Source of the DNA: Rhodopseudomonas infernalis
Lineage (GTDB): Bacteria > Pseudomonadota > Alphaproteobacteria > Rhizobiales > Xanthobacteraceae
DNA length: 64,000 nucleotides
NCBI RefSeq assembly: GCF_022271405.1
Contig: NZ_JAJNAL010000014.1
Coordinates: 1-64,000, forward strand
Direction of reading: 5' to 3'
In this document: one piece after another, positions 26,478-34,702 of the stretch
How positions within the stretch are numbered: the first letter of the stretch is position 1
Layout: every line of letters begins with the position of its first letter
The notes under the pieces: model-generated
What the model was told of the DNA's origin: nothing
Database searches by the model: none
What the model saw: the letters and a program-made list of their open reading frames with translations, nothing else
Program-made: the position numbers and the translations under genes

Positions 26478-27212
26478 ATGCAACTGCGATTTGTCGGCTG
26501 CGGCGACGCGTTCGGCTCCGGCGGCCGCCTCAACACCTGCTTTCACGTCTCCGGCCAGACCGCCAACTTCTTGATCGACTGCGGAGCCACCTCGCTGCCG
26601 GCGCTGAAGCGCTACGGCATCTCGCGGGACGCGCTGGATCTGGTGCTGATTACCCACTTTCACGGCGATCATTTCGGCGGGCTGCCGTTCCTGCTGCTCG
26701 AGGCGCAGTTCACCAAGCGCAAGCGTCCGCTGGTGATCGCCGGGCCGACCGGGATCGACATCCGGCTGACGCGGGTGATGGAAGCGCTGTTCGAGCATTC
26801 TTCGGCCAGCAAGCCGAGCTTCGATCTGCAGATCGTCGCGCTCGACCCGGCGGTCGCGCGTAGCTTCGGCGCGGTGACGGCGACGCCGTTTCCGGTCGTT
26901 CACGGCGATTCCGGCGGACCGTTCTATGCCTACAGGATCGAGGCCGAGGGCCGCACGCTGGCCTATAGCGGCGACACGCAGTGGACGCCGACGCTGGTCG
27001 ATGCGGCGCACGACGCCGACCTGTTCGTCTGCGAGGCCTACACCTACGACCGCACGGTGAAGAATCACCTCAGCTTGAAGCTGCTCGAAAGCCACCTGCC
27101 GCAAATCAACCCGAAGCGGCTGGTCCTCACCCACATGGGCGACGAGGTGCTGCACAAGCTCGACAGCATCACCCATATGGCGGCGAGCGACGGACTGATC
27201 GTGGAATTGTAG
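26478..27212 (+). CDS. MBL-fold metallohydrolase (RNase Z-like group)
   Basis: This 244-aa metallo-beta-lactamase-fold protein has the signature LITHFHGDHFGG (H60, H62, D64, H65), VVHGDSGGPFYAY, AYSGDTQWTP and LTHMGDEV, providing a full two-metal site. The single-domain length and the FLIDCGATSLPALK opening match the RNase Z/arylsulfatase-like hydrolases; the exosite arm of true tRNase Z is not evident. The role is unknown. It lies 92 bp after the carbonic anhydrase on the same strand. Confidence 0.85.
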   Translation: MQLRFVGCGDAFGSGGRLNTCFHVSGQTANFLIDCGATSLPALKRYGISRDALDLVLITHFHGDHFGGLPFLLLEAQFTKRKRPLVIAGPTGIDIRLTRVMEALFEHSSASKPSFDLQIVALDPAVARSFGAVTATPFPVVHGDSGGPFYAYRIEAEGRTLAYSGDTQWTPTLVDAAHDADLFVCEAYTYDRTVKNHLSLKLLESHLPQINPKRLVLTHMGDEVLHKLDSITHMAASDGLIVEL

Positions 27213-27250
27213 TTCGCAGCGCCCGCCCCAGGTTGGCCCGCCCCAAGCAC

Positions 27251-27364
27251 GTCGTTCCGGGGCACGAGCGTCAGCTCGTGAACCCGGAACCTCGAGGTTG
27301 GTGTATTCTTTTCCAGCTTGTCGGGATTCCGGGTTCGCGCGCTTTGCGCGCGCCCCGGAATGAC
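27251..27364. repeat. Palindromic repeat, family D, second copy
   Basis: It runs from GTCGTTCCGGGGCACGAGCG to GCGCGCGCCCCGGAATGAC with inner GAACCCGGAA and GATTCCGGGTTCGCGC. It separates the convergent MBL and pyrD genes. Confidence 0.78.
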
Positions 27365-27380
27365 GCGCCTGTGGCCGGCG

Positions 27381-28475
27381 CTACACCGGCCACTCTTCGG
27401 CAGTAATCGTCGGCGCGTCGGCACCGACGATTTCGGCCAGCGAGTCGCGGCCGGTGCGGAGTAGCGTCGAGGCAAGGTCGGACTTGATACTCTCGACCAG
27501 GCCGAGGCCCTTGTAGATCAGCGCCGAATAGAGCTGCACCAGGCTGGCGCCGGCGCGGATCTTGGTCAGCGCCGCGCCGCCGGAATCGATGCCGCCGACG
27601 CCGATCAGCGGGAATGCCCCTTCGGCCCGCACATAGGTCTCCGCCACCATCCGGGTCGACAGTCGGAACAGCGGCCGGCCGCTCAGGCCGCCCTGCTCGT
27701 TCAGCTTGCTGCGCTCGCGGAGCAGCGGCGAGCGCGCCAGCGTGGTGTTGGCGACGATCATGCCGTCGACCCGGCGCGACCGGGCGATGTGGACGACGTC
27801 GTCGAGTTCGCCGAGCGTCAGATCCGGCGCGATCTTCAGCAGCACCGGGGTGTCGCCGGCGCTGGCCCGCACCCGCTCGCGCGCCTCGATTACCCGCGCC
27901 AGCAGATCGTCGAGCGCGGCAGCCTGCTGCAGATTGCGCAGGCCCGGCGTATTCGGCGAGGACACATTGACGGTGAAGTAGCTGGCGACCGGCGCGAAGG
28001 TCTCGATCAGCGCGACATAGTCGGCGACGCGGTCGGTGCTTTCCCTATTGGCTCCGACATTGACGCCGAGGATGCCGCCCTGCTGGGCCCGCGCCGCGAG
28101 TCGCCGCAGCACGGCTTCGCTGCCGTTGTTGTTGAAGCCCATGCGGTTGATCACCGCCTCGTCGCGCTCCAGCCGAAACAGCCGCGGCCGCGGATTGCCG
28201 GCCTGCGGCTTCGGCGTCACGGTGCCGATTTCGACGAAGCCGAAGCCGAGCCGCATCAGTGCATCCGGCGCCTCGGCGTTCTTGTCGAAGCCGGCCGCGA
28301 TGCCGACAGGATTGGGAAAGTTCAGCCCGAACGCCCGCACCGCCAGCTTCGGATCGTCCGGCCGCGGCTTGACCTGCGGCAGCAGCTTCAGCCCCTGGAT
28401 CGCCAGCCGGTGCGCGTCCTCGGCGTCGAACAGGCGTAGCAGCGGCAGTGAGAGGGCGTCGAAGGCGCGGATCAC
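27381..28475 (-). CDS. pyrD: Dihydroorotate dehydrogenase (quinone), class 2
   Basis: This membrane-associated FMN enzyme oxidises dihydroorotate to orotate with quinone, the fourth step of pyrimidine synthesis. The 364-aa protein starts with the membrane-binding N-terminal helices typical of class 2, then FPNPVGIAAGFDKNAEAPDA, EIGTVTPKPQ, NRMGFNNNGS, VNVSSPNTPGLRNLQ (catalytic serine region) and IGVGGIDSG (FMN phosphate). Its ATG overlaps the stop of the upstream DUF952 gene by four bases, so the two are coupled. Confidence 0.95.
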   Translation of the reverse strand: MIRAFDALSLPLLRLFDAEDAHRLAIQGLKLLPQVKPRPDDPKLAVRAFGLNFPNPVGIAAGFDKNAEAPDALMRLGFGFVEIGTVTPKPQAGNPRPRLFRLERDEAVINRMGFNNNGSEAVLRRLAARAQQGGILGVNVGANRESTDRVADYVALIETFAPVASYFTVNVSSPNTPGLRNLQQAAALDDLLARVIEARERVRASAGDTPVLLKIAPDLTLGELDDVVHIARSRRVDGMIVANTTLARSPLLRERSKLNEQGGLSGRPLFRLSTRMVAETYVRAEGAFPLIGVGGIDSGGAALTKIRAGASLVQLYSALIYKGLGLVESIKSDLASTLLRTGRDSLAEIVGADAPTITAEEWPV

Positions 28476-28816
28476 GGCACAAGCTCCGGAACGTCGTGGC
28501 CGCCATCGCCGCGGCTGGGGATCTCCTGCACAGAGATGACGGCGCCAAGCGGCAGTTCGCCGTAGAGATGCGGAAACAGCGCGCCGCCGCGTGACGGCTC
28601 CAAGCGCAGCGCCGGCCCGAGCGCGTCGGCGTCGACGGCGATCAGCTTGAGCCCGGTCTGGCCGGCATAATGCTTGGCAAGCGTCCCGGACACTTGCTCC
28701 GCGGTGGAGAAATGAATGAAGCCGTCCCGGCTATCGTCGGCGCTGCCGCGATAGGTGCCGGCCTGTTCGGCCATGCGCCATGCCGGCGCATCACATATTT
28801 TGTAGATTGTGCGCAA
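28472..28816 (-). CDS. DUF952 domain protein
   Basis: This 114-aa protein starts MRTIYKICDAPAWRMAEQAG and contains RGSADDSRDGFIHFSTAEQV and FPHLYGELPL, the DUF952 pattern that recurs beside pyrD in alphaproteobacteria. The fold has been suggested to resemble glutathione S-transferase-like or ADP-ribosyl-binding proteins, but the function is not established. The stop overlaps the pyrD ATG (ATGA), implying translational coupling with pyrimidine synthesis. Confidence 0.88.
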   Translation of the reverse strand: MRTIYKICDAPAWRMAEQAGTYRGSADDSRDGFIHFSTAEQVSGTLAKHYAGQTGLKLIAVDADALGPALRLEPSRGGALFPHLYGELPLGAVISVQEIPSRGDGGHDVPELVP

Positions 28817-28928
28817 CGGCGCGGATTCCCATTTGCGGCAGGTCGGGCAGATCGGTCGTGCATCCCGTCAGTATGCCGGGCAACCGAATAACATCCGCGA
28901 AAACAAGACCTTGCGCACGTCCTGACAG

Positions 28929-28964
28929 CGCGTCACCTGGCCCGGGAGGCAGGACCGTGACGCG
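28929..28964. promoter_or_regulatory. 8-bp inverted repeat upstream of the S24 regulator
   Basis: CGCGTCAC (28929-28936) is mirrored by GTGACGCG (28957-28964), with a 20-bp spacer. It lies in the 335-bp gap between DUF952 and the S24-type regulator, which otherwise holds no recognised gene. It could be an operator or a hairpin; no function is established. Confidence 0.4.
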
Positions 28965-29089
28965 TTCGGTTGCCTGGACATCATCCGGGCTCGGGGTCGA
29001 CCGTATCGACGGCCTCGGTGCACTGCAAGCGCCGCGTTTTTGTCACGCGACGGGATTGCGGAACGCCTCGCGCTGAGGTAATAATTCCT

Positions 29090-29100
29090 ACTTGTCAAGT
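29090..29100. promoter_or_regulatory. Palindrome ACTTG-T-CAAGT near the S24 regulator start
   Basis: An 11-bp odd-centred palindrome lies 52 bp upstream of the presumed start codon, followed by a T-rich run (GTCGTTTTTTTAGG). Helix-turn-helix S24 repressors often bind their own promoter, so this is a candidate autoregulatory site. Inference only. Confidence 0.4.
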
Positions 29101-29151
29101 CGTTTTTTTAGGACGCCCGGCTGCTCCGGGCCTACATGGGGGATGGCCGCG

Positions 29152-29784
29152 ATGCACATGCTGACGCACGACCAGATCTGGACCGCGCTCGACCGTCTGG
29201 CCGAGCGCTCGGGCCTTTCACCCTCTGGCCTCGCCAAGAAATCGGGGCTCGATCCGACCACCTTCAACAAATCGAAGCGGATCACCAATGACGGTCGCGA
29301 GCGCTGGCCCTCGACCGAATCGGTCGCCAAGGCGCTGTCGGCGACCAACACGGCGATCGACACCTTTGTGCAGCTGATCACGGACCGGCCGCGTGTCGTG
29401 CAGTCGGTGCCGCTGCTCGGCCTCGCCCAGGCCGGCGCCGGCGGCTTCTTCGACGATGGCGGCTTCCCGGCCGGCAAGGGCTGGGACGAGATCGGCCTGC
29501 CGTCGATCAATGACGAACACGCCTACGCGCTGGAGATTTCAGGCGAGTCGATGAAGCCTGCGTATCGCGACGGGGACATCATCGTAGTGTCGCCGGGCAC
29601 CGCGATCCGGCGCGGCGACCGTGTCGTGGTGAAGACGACCGCAGGCGAAGTGATGGTCAAGGAGCTGAAGCGGCGGACCACCAAGATCGTCGAGCTGTCC
29701 TCGCTCAATCCCAGCCACCCCGACCGGACCTTCGCCCCGGCCGAGGTCGAATGGATCGCCCGTATCGTTTGGGCCAGCCAGTAA
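29152..29784 (+). CDS. HTH / S24 (LexA-like) peptidase-family transcriptional regulator
   Basis: This 210-aa two-domain repressor has an N-terminal helix-turn-helix (LSPSGLAKKSGLDPTTFNKS) and a C-terminal S24 domain with the nucleophile in ISGESMKPAYRDGD (S133) and the general-base lysine in VMVKELKRR (K170). Phage-CI/LexA-like proteins of this type can self-cleave, or use the fold only for dimerisation. The AGAGG-type hydrophobic cleavage segment (LGLAQAGAGGFFDDGG) is present. The start is uncertain: ATG codons at 29143, 29152 and 29158 are all possible, and 29152 has the best spacing to GGGGGA. There is no phage gene next to it. Confidence 0.87.
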   Translation: MHMLTHDQIWTALDRLAERSGLSPSGLAKKSGLDPTTFNKSKRITNDGRERWPSTESVAKALSATNTAIDTFVQLITDRPRVVQSVPLLGLAQAGAGGFFDDGGFPAGKGWDEIGLPSINDEHAYALEISGESMKPAYRDGDIIVVSPGTAIRRGDRVVVKTTAGEVMVKELKRRTTKIVELSSLNPSHPDRTFAPAEVEWIARIVWASQ

Positions 29785-29870
29785 TGAGGGCCGCTATAGC
29801 AATTCTCCTGACTTCACAAATCCCGGCCGGCGGGGATAGTTGAGTTCCCGATTGCTGGGAGCATCACATC

Positions 29871-30629
29871 ATGGATCGTCGCGCTATCTTGAAGGCCTTC
29901 GCCGGCCTCGCCCTTTGTCCACTCTGCGCCTCCGCCGGCGTTGCCGCCGAAACCGCCCATCATTGGGGGTATGAAGGAGATGTCGGCCCGACGAAGTGGG
30001 GCGAACTCGACTCCGCCAATCAGATCTGCAGCTTGGGCGTGCAGCAGTCGCCGATCGACATCGGCACCACCGTCGGCGCCAACCTGTATCCGATCGAGAT
30101 CGAGTGGACCGGCAAGGTCGATACCATCGTCAACAATGGCCACACCATTCAGGTCAACGTTGCCGACGACAGCCGGCTGAAGCTCGGCAGCGTCAGCTTC
30201 AAGCTGGTGCAGTTTCACTTCCATCATCCCAGCGAGCATCTGATCGACGGGAAGAACTTTCCGATGGAAATCCACTTCGTGCACCGCACCGACTCCGGCA
30301 CGCTCGGTGTGCTCGGTGTGTTGATGCAGGCCGGCAAGGCCAACCCGACCTTTGCCAAGATCGTCGCCACCATGCCGCAGAGCGAAGGCCCGGCCATCAA
30401 GGCGGACGCCGCGATCGACCCGACCACGCTGCTGCCCGAAAAGCGCGCCTACTATCGGTACGAAGGTTCGCTGACCACGCCGCCTTGCTCGGAGGTGGTC
30501 GACTGGATGGTGCTGGCCAATCCGATCACCGTGTCCGAAGACGACATCGCGGCCTTCGCCAAGCTGTATCCGATGAACGCGCGTCCGGCTCAGAAGGACA
30601 ATCGCCGCTTCGTGCTGCAGTCCAACTGA
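29871..30629 (+). CDS. Exported alpha-class carbonic anhydrase
   Basis: This 252-aa periplasmic enzyme hydrates CO2. The zinc ligands are QFHFHHPSEH (H116, H118) and EIHFVHRT (H135), with the SLTTPPCSEVVDW active-site segment and QQSPIDIG near the N-terminus. The signal is Tat-like (MDRRAILKAFAGLALCPLCA). Length and motifs are typical for bacterial alpha carbonic anhydrases. It is unrelated in fold to the beta enzyme 4 kb upstream, so two exported classes coexist here. Confidence 0.94.
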   Translation: MDRRAILKAFAGLALCPLCASAGVAAETAHHWGYEGDVGPTKWGELDSANQICSLGVQQSPIDIGTTVGANLYPIEIEWTGKVDTIVNNGHTIQVNVADDSRLKLGSVSFKLVQFHFHHPSEHLIDGKNFPMEIHFVHRTDSGTLGVLGVLMQAGKANPTFAKIVATMPQSEGPAIKADAAIDPTTLLPEKRAYYRYEGSLTTPPCSEVVDWMVLANPITVSEDDIAAFAKLYPMNARPAQKDNRRFVLQSN

Positions 30630-30648
30630 GCGCAGCAGCGCGCCACAA

Positions 30649-30688
30649 ACAAAAGGACCCGAGGCGATGCCGCCCCGGGTCCTTTTGT
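30649..30688. terminator. Bidirectional Rho-independent terminator
   Basis: ACAAAAGGACCCG (30649-30661) pairs with CGGGTCCTTTTGT (30676-30688), giving a 13-bp stem with A and T runs on both flanks. It separates the convergent alpha-carbonic anhydrase and pseudo-caspase genes and can serve both strands. Confidence 0.88.
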
Positions 30689-30713
30689 ACGAGTTGATCG
30701 TTCGAAAGCTGAA

Positions 30714-31613
30714 CTAACCGCCGGTGGTGGCGGAAGCGTCGGCGGTGACCGGCGACAGCTTGACGTCGTCGACCAGCGACGACGATACCGATGGCACCTG
30801 GGCGCCGCCGGTCGCCCGCGTCACCGCGAGGCGCGCTTTGGCAAACGCCGCATCGGCGCTGACGATACGCGACGAGATCGATCCGAGCAGCGCGCTGACC
30901 AGCACGCTGTTGTCGCCGTCGCTGTCCTCGGCAACCTTGCCGGGCGTCGCCGACGACAGCACCAGCGCATTGGCGGGGGCATTGATCGGGGCGAGGCCGT
31001 GCGAATAGGCGCGGAAGCGGCGCTCATAAGGGTTGCGGCGGGATGCGTCGATGATCGCCAGCTTGGCGTGAACGCCGCGGTCCCGGATCTCCCCCAGCAC
31101 CTGCTCGATGCTGACGCCGGCGCGGCGAACATCGGCTTCGTTCCAGATCTGCGCATCGACCGGTATCATGTAACTCTCACGACCGGACTGGATGCCATAG
31201 CCACCGAAGAACAGCATCACGGTCGAGTCCTTGGTGACCCGGCCCTTCAGCCGCTCGACCGCCTGCACGATGTCGGCGCGGCGGGCGTCCTCGACCATAT
31301 CGACATCGAATCCCTCGCGGCGCAGCGCGGCGCTGAGCGCCCGCGCGTCATTGATCGGCTGCAGCAGCGGCTGCGACGCATCCGGATAACGGCCGTTGCC
31401 AATGACCAGCGCGAAGCGCGAGGTCGATGGCGTCGCCACACTGGCCTGAGAGGCACTGACCTGAGACGTGTCCTTGCCGCGCAGCGCTTCAACGCCGCGC
31501 TTGTTCAGCGCAGCGTGTGCGCCAATCGCCACCGAAACGGCGCCAACCATGGCGGCCAGAGCAGCCATCGCCGTTATTGAGCGGCGCGACAGGCGGGGTA
31601 CGCGAAACATCAT
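30714..31613 (-). CDS. Caspase-fold pseudoenzyme (C14 family, catalytic His and Cys replaced by Tyr and Ser)
   Basis: This 300-aa protein begins MMFRVPRLSRRSITAMAALA, with a membrane anchor or signal at about residues 10-35. A p20 caspase-like domain follows: FALVIGNGRYPDASQPLLQP, NDARALSAALRREGFDVDMV, TVMLFFGGYGIQSGRESYM and AKLAIIDASRRNPYERRF. In active members these last motifs read SGHG and DAC; here they are GGYG (Y139) and DAS (S191), so both members of the catalytic dyad are substituted. I expect no cysteine-protease activity; a scaffold or binding role is more likely. His/Cys to Tyr/Ser pairs are known in bacterial pseudo-orthocaspases. The start is ATG 31613; the longer frame to 31922 has no signal peptide at its beginning. 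Confidence 0.85.
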   Translation of the reverse strand: MMFRVPRLSRRSITAMAALAAMVGAVSVAIGAHAALNKRGVEALRGKDTSQVSASQASVATPSTSRFALVIGNGRYPDASQPLLQPINDARALSAALRREGFDVDMVEDARRADIVQAVERLKGRVTKDSTVMLFFGGYGIQSGRESYMIPVDAQIWNEADVRRAGVSIEQVLGEIRDRGVHAKLAIIDASRRNPYERRFRAYSHGLAPINAPANALVLSSATPGKVAEDSDGDNSVLVSALLGSISSRIVSADAAFAKARLAVTRATGGAQVPSVSSSLVDDVKLSPVTADASATTGG

Positions 31614-32044
31614 CAGCAATCGGTCCTTGTCCGCGCAACCGGAAAGGCGCGGTGACATGCGTTGGCGAAGGATGAGCCAATCTCGTGCGGTCGAATTGCG
31701 CTCAATTTGCGGCGCCGCAACATAACAAAGGATTACCATCCAGGCCCCTGCGGGCAGGCCAGCAATCGCCGGCACCGTATAGCCTGATCGTTGCCGCCTG
31801 CCTAGACTAAGGCTTTGCTTGCCCCGGATCACAGTTGATCGTTCAATATTACGCTGCGTGACTTGGTTCGCCGAACCAGATCTTTGAACCACCTTCGGAC
31901 GGCCGCATTTTATTGGCCGCACACCGGGGGTGCGCTGCAGCTTCGCCGCGGCCCGGCTGCGGCGCTGCGGGATTTGTCAATCCGGCCGGAGCATGCGACT
32001 TATCAATGACTTGACGGCTTCCGGAACTGCTGCGGAAAGAGCTC
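31614..32044. promoter_or_regulatory. Divergent promoter region, pseudo-caspase / 579-aa gene
   Basis: This 431-bp gap is less GC-rich than its flanks. It contains no family A-E repeat and no convincing gene. It must hold the promoters for both divergent genes. GGAAAGAG before the ATG at 32045 is the likely ribosome site for the rightward gene. No promoter boxes could be assigned with confidence. Confidence 0.45.
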
Positions 32045-33784
32045 ATGGATATGCTGATGATGGCCGGCGCGGCGGTTCGCGCGCTGACCGCCCGCAAGCA
32101 GGCCCCCTCGCTGTACGACCTGTGCGATCCGGTGTTCCTCGGTCGCAAGCGCGGCGACTCGCATATTTCCAAATTCTACAAGACCGCGCTCGGAAACCCC
32201 GCGCTGCGGCCGCTGCTGCGCAGGGCCGGACTGCCCGAGCTGCAGGATCCGGTCCGGTTCCGCGCCGTCCGCGACGCCTTGATCGCCGCCCGCGACGCGA
32301 CCGATCCGGACTGGCCGGCGATCGGCCGGCCGATCGCCGAACTGCTCGACAGCGTCCAGTTGCAGCATCCACAGCCGCGGCCGGTCGCGCTCCCTACTCA
32401 GATGCCGCGGGTAGCCGACATCGAGAGCGCGATCCGCGCCGCCGGTGACCATCTGCTGCGCTCGTGGCAGCGCAGCGGCTTCATCCCCGCTTATGCGGCG
32501 TTCAACCTGATCGGCGATCCCGATTTCGACAGCCGCGCCTTTCTGGCGGCGCTGACCGGGTTGAATGCCCGCAGCTACAAGAACTCGACGCTGCTGTTCA
32601 ATCTGGCGCGGGTGTTCATCGCCCGCTCGCCGGCCGCCGGCCTGATCAATCCGCCGTGGCGTGGCATCGCCGAGCCGATGTGGGCGCCGGTGCAGATCAG
32701 GCATCGCTCGGCCTATTACGACGCGTTCTACATCGAGGCGCTGCTCAGCTTCATCGACAGCGGCCTCGGCTCACCCGAAGACGTCCGCACCGCACGGCGC
32801 ATCATCGCCGACATGACCGAGTTCTGCATCAAGACCAGCCGCGAGCGAGTCCGCTCGGTCGACGGCGAAGCGTTCGACGTGATCACTGCGCTCGCGCCGC
32901 CACCGCACCCGCGCTTCAGCCGGTTCTTCACCCATATCAAGCAGGACCTCGGCTTCGGCGTCTACGTCCCCGACTGCGACACCACCGCCTGCGCGATCTC
33001 GGCGGCAACGCAGGCCAATTCGACCGACCCGATCCTCGATCAGCCGCTGATCGATTTCTACGCGTCGCATCAGGTGCGTGCCGGCGCCAACGCGCCGCTG
33101 GTCACCGTGCCGCTCAACGACAACATCGACTACGACGGCGGCATCGTCACCTGGATCGATGGCCCGACCGGCGAGCGTCCGTTCGGCAACGACCTCGATC
33201 CGACGCTGAACCTCGACGTGCTCGAAGTCAGCTTCCGCAATTGCGCGCGCTGGAAGATCATCGAGACCCCTGCGCGGCTCGAGACGGTCCGGCGCATCGT
33301 CGGCTTCCACCAGCGGCTGGTCGCAAGCGGCGCGTTCGCCGATCCGAGGTCGCACATCTATTATCTGCCCGAACTGTATTGCGCGTATTTCGGACGTTGC
33401 TTCGCGGCGTTCCGGGCTCTTGACGAGACCGCGCGGCGCGCCATCGACCCGGACGGCGCGTTCGAATTCATCCGCGAGCGGGTGCTGACCTATGTGCAGG
33501 AGGAAATGATAGCCCGGGAAATGAACGTGTTCGACGCCGCGCTGGCGCTGATCGCGCTCGGGCATCTCGGCGGCGACCTCGCCCACTTTACGCCGGCACT
33601 GCACTGCATCCTGAATCATCTCGGCGAAGGCCGTGGCGGTGCGCCGTTCCGGGCCTACGAATGGAACAAGATGAAGACGCCGACGCGGATCCTGGTCGGC
33701 GGCCCCGAGGTCACATCGGCGTTCGTGCTGATGGGGCTCGGGCTGGCGCGGCAAGCCATCTTGCAGGGTCAGCGCCGCGGATGA
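32045..33784 (+). CDS. Conserved hypothetical protein with class II terpene-cyclase-like DxDTTA motif
   Basis: I do not recognise this 579-aa gene. It is largely alpha-helical by eye and carries VYVPDCDTTACAISAATQAN with D310 and D312. This resembles the DxDD(T/S)A acid motif of class II terpene cyclases and squalene-hopene-like alpha/alpha barrels, but the third and fourth positions are D-T rather than D-D. Other conserved-looking blocks are YYDAFYIEALLSFIDSGLGS, NDNIDYDGGIVTWIDGPTGE and HIYYLPELYCAYFGRCF. It has no signal peptide or clear TM segment. It diverges from the pseudo-caspase and precedes an SNase-like gene. A cyclase, prenyl-binding or glycan-related role is possible; none is established. 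Confidence 0.75.
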   Translation: MDMLMMAGAAVRALTARKQAPSLYDLCDPVFLGRKRGDSHISKFYKTALGNPALRPLLRRAGLPELQDPVRFRAVRDALIAARDATDPDWPAIGRPIAELLDSVQLQHPQPRPVALPTQMPRVADIESAIRAAGDHLLRSWQRSGFIPAYAAFNLIGDPDFDSRAFLAALTGLNARSYKNSTLLFNLARVFIARSPAAGLINPPWRGIAEPMWAPVQIRHRSAYYDAFYIEALLSFIDSGLGSPEDVRTARRIIADMTEFCIKTSRERVRSVDGEAFDVITALAPPPHPRFSRFFTHIKQDLGFGVYVPDCDTTACAISAATQANSTDPILDQPLIDFYASHQVRAGANAPLVTVPLNDNIDYDGGIVTWIDGPTGERPFGNDLDPTLNLDVLEVSFRNCARWKIIETPARLETVRRIVGFHQRLVASGAFADPRSHIYYLPELYCAYFGRCFAAFRALDETARRAIDPDGAFEFIRERVLTYVQEEMIAREMNVFDAALALIALGHLGGDLAHFTPALHCILNHLGEGRGGAPFRAYEWNKMKTPTRILVGGPEVTSAFVLMGLGLARQAILQGQRRG

Positions 33785-33955
33785 ACCTGCTGACCATGCC
33801 GCGCCGATGAACGCGGCTCGCACGAAGTTGAAGCAGCCGCGCCCGGCGTCAGTCTGGCCGGCCCGTCAAATAAACATCACAATGGCGCACCTTGGTGCTG
33901 CGGCATTGGGCACGACCGCGAACGGCACCGCGGCTTCAATCGGGATGGCAAACGC

Positions 33956-34681
33956 ATGGTGAAAAGATTTGTGCTGCTGATGGCGTGCGCGCTGCTGCTG
34001 CCGGTCGCGGCGCAGGCCGCCGATATCAGCGGTGTCCCGAAGCTGCGCAACGGCGACCAGATCACCATCGGCGCCAACCGCATCCGGCTCGCCGGCATGG
34101 ATGCGCCCTCGCTCGATCAGCTCTGCCTCGGCCCGAAAGGCGATCGCTGGACCTGCGGCGTAGCCGCCCGCGACGCGCTGGCCGCGCATGTCGGCAACAA
34201 GAACTGGACCTGCAGCGTTCTGCGCACCGAGAAGAAGGTGTCGGTCGCCAAGTGCATGGTCGACGGTGAGGACATCCAGCAATGGATGGTGAAGAACGGA
34301 TGGGCGCTGTCCTACACGCGCTATTCCCACGCCTACGATGCCGACGAAAAGGCCGCACGGGCCGCGCGTGTCGGCCTGTGGCAGGGCGCCTTCATCGCGC
34401 CGCGGGACTGGCGGGTGCGCAACAGCAAGACGGTGATCCTCGGCGCCACCCGGCCGCCGAAGAACGCCCGCCGCATTCTGCTGGCCTCGGCGTCCGGTCC
34501 GGTCGCGCCGTCGCCCGACTGCACCATCAAGGGCAACGTCAACACCGCGGGCGAATGCATCTATCACAAGCCCACCAGCCGCTGGTATGCGAAGATCCAG
34601 ATGAAAATCAGCAAGGGCACGCGCTGGTTCTGCTCGGTCGAGGACGCCGAAGCGGCCGGCTGCCGGGAGACACGGCGCTAG
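33956..34681 (+). CDS. Exported SNase-fold protein with degenerate active site
   Basis: This 241-aa protein has a signal peptide (FVLLMACALLLPVAAQAA) followed by an OB-fold staphylococcal-nuclease-like domain (GANRIRLAGMDAPSLDQLC, then VGLWQGAFIAPRDW). A C-terminal Cys-rich module follows (CTIKGNVNTAGECIYHKPTS, RWFCSVEDAEAAGC), common in rhizobial thermonuclease-family proteins. In active nucleases the loop reads DxPE; here it is DAPS, so the residue equivalent to Glu43 is lost. The region expected to hold the second catalytic arginine (RTEKKVSVAKCMVDG) has no arginine at that place. Nuclease activity is therefore doubtful; DNA or protein binding is an alternative. Confidence 0.82.
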   Translation: MVKRFVLLMACALLLPVAAQAADISGVPKLRNGDQITIGANRIRLAGMDAPSLDQLCLGPKGDRWTCGVAARDALAAHVGNKNWTCSVLRTEKKVSVAKCMVDGEDIQQWMVKNGWALSYTRYSHAYDADEKAARAARVGLWQGAFIAPRDWRVRNSKTVILGATRPPKNARRILLASASGPVAPSPDCTIKGNVNTAGECIYHKPTSRWYAKIQMKISKGTRWFCSVEDAEAAGCRETRR

Positions 34682-34702
34682 CGTGACCTGCCACCAAGGG
34701 TC

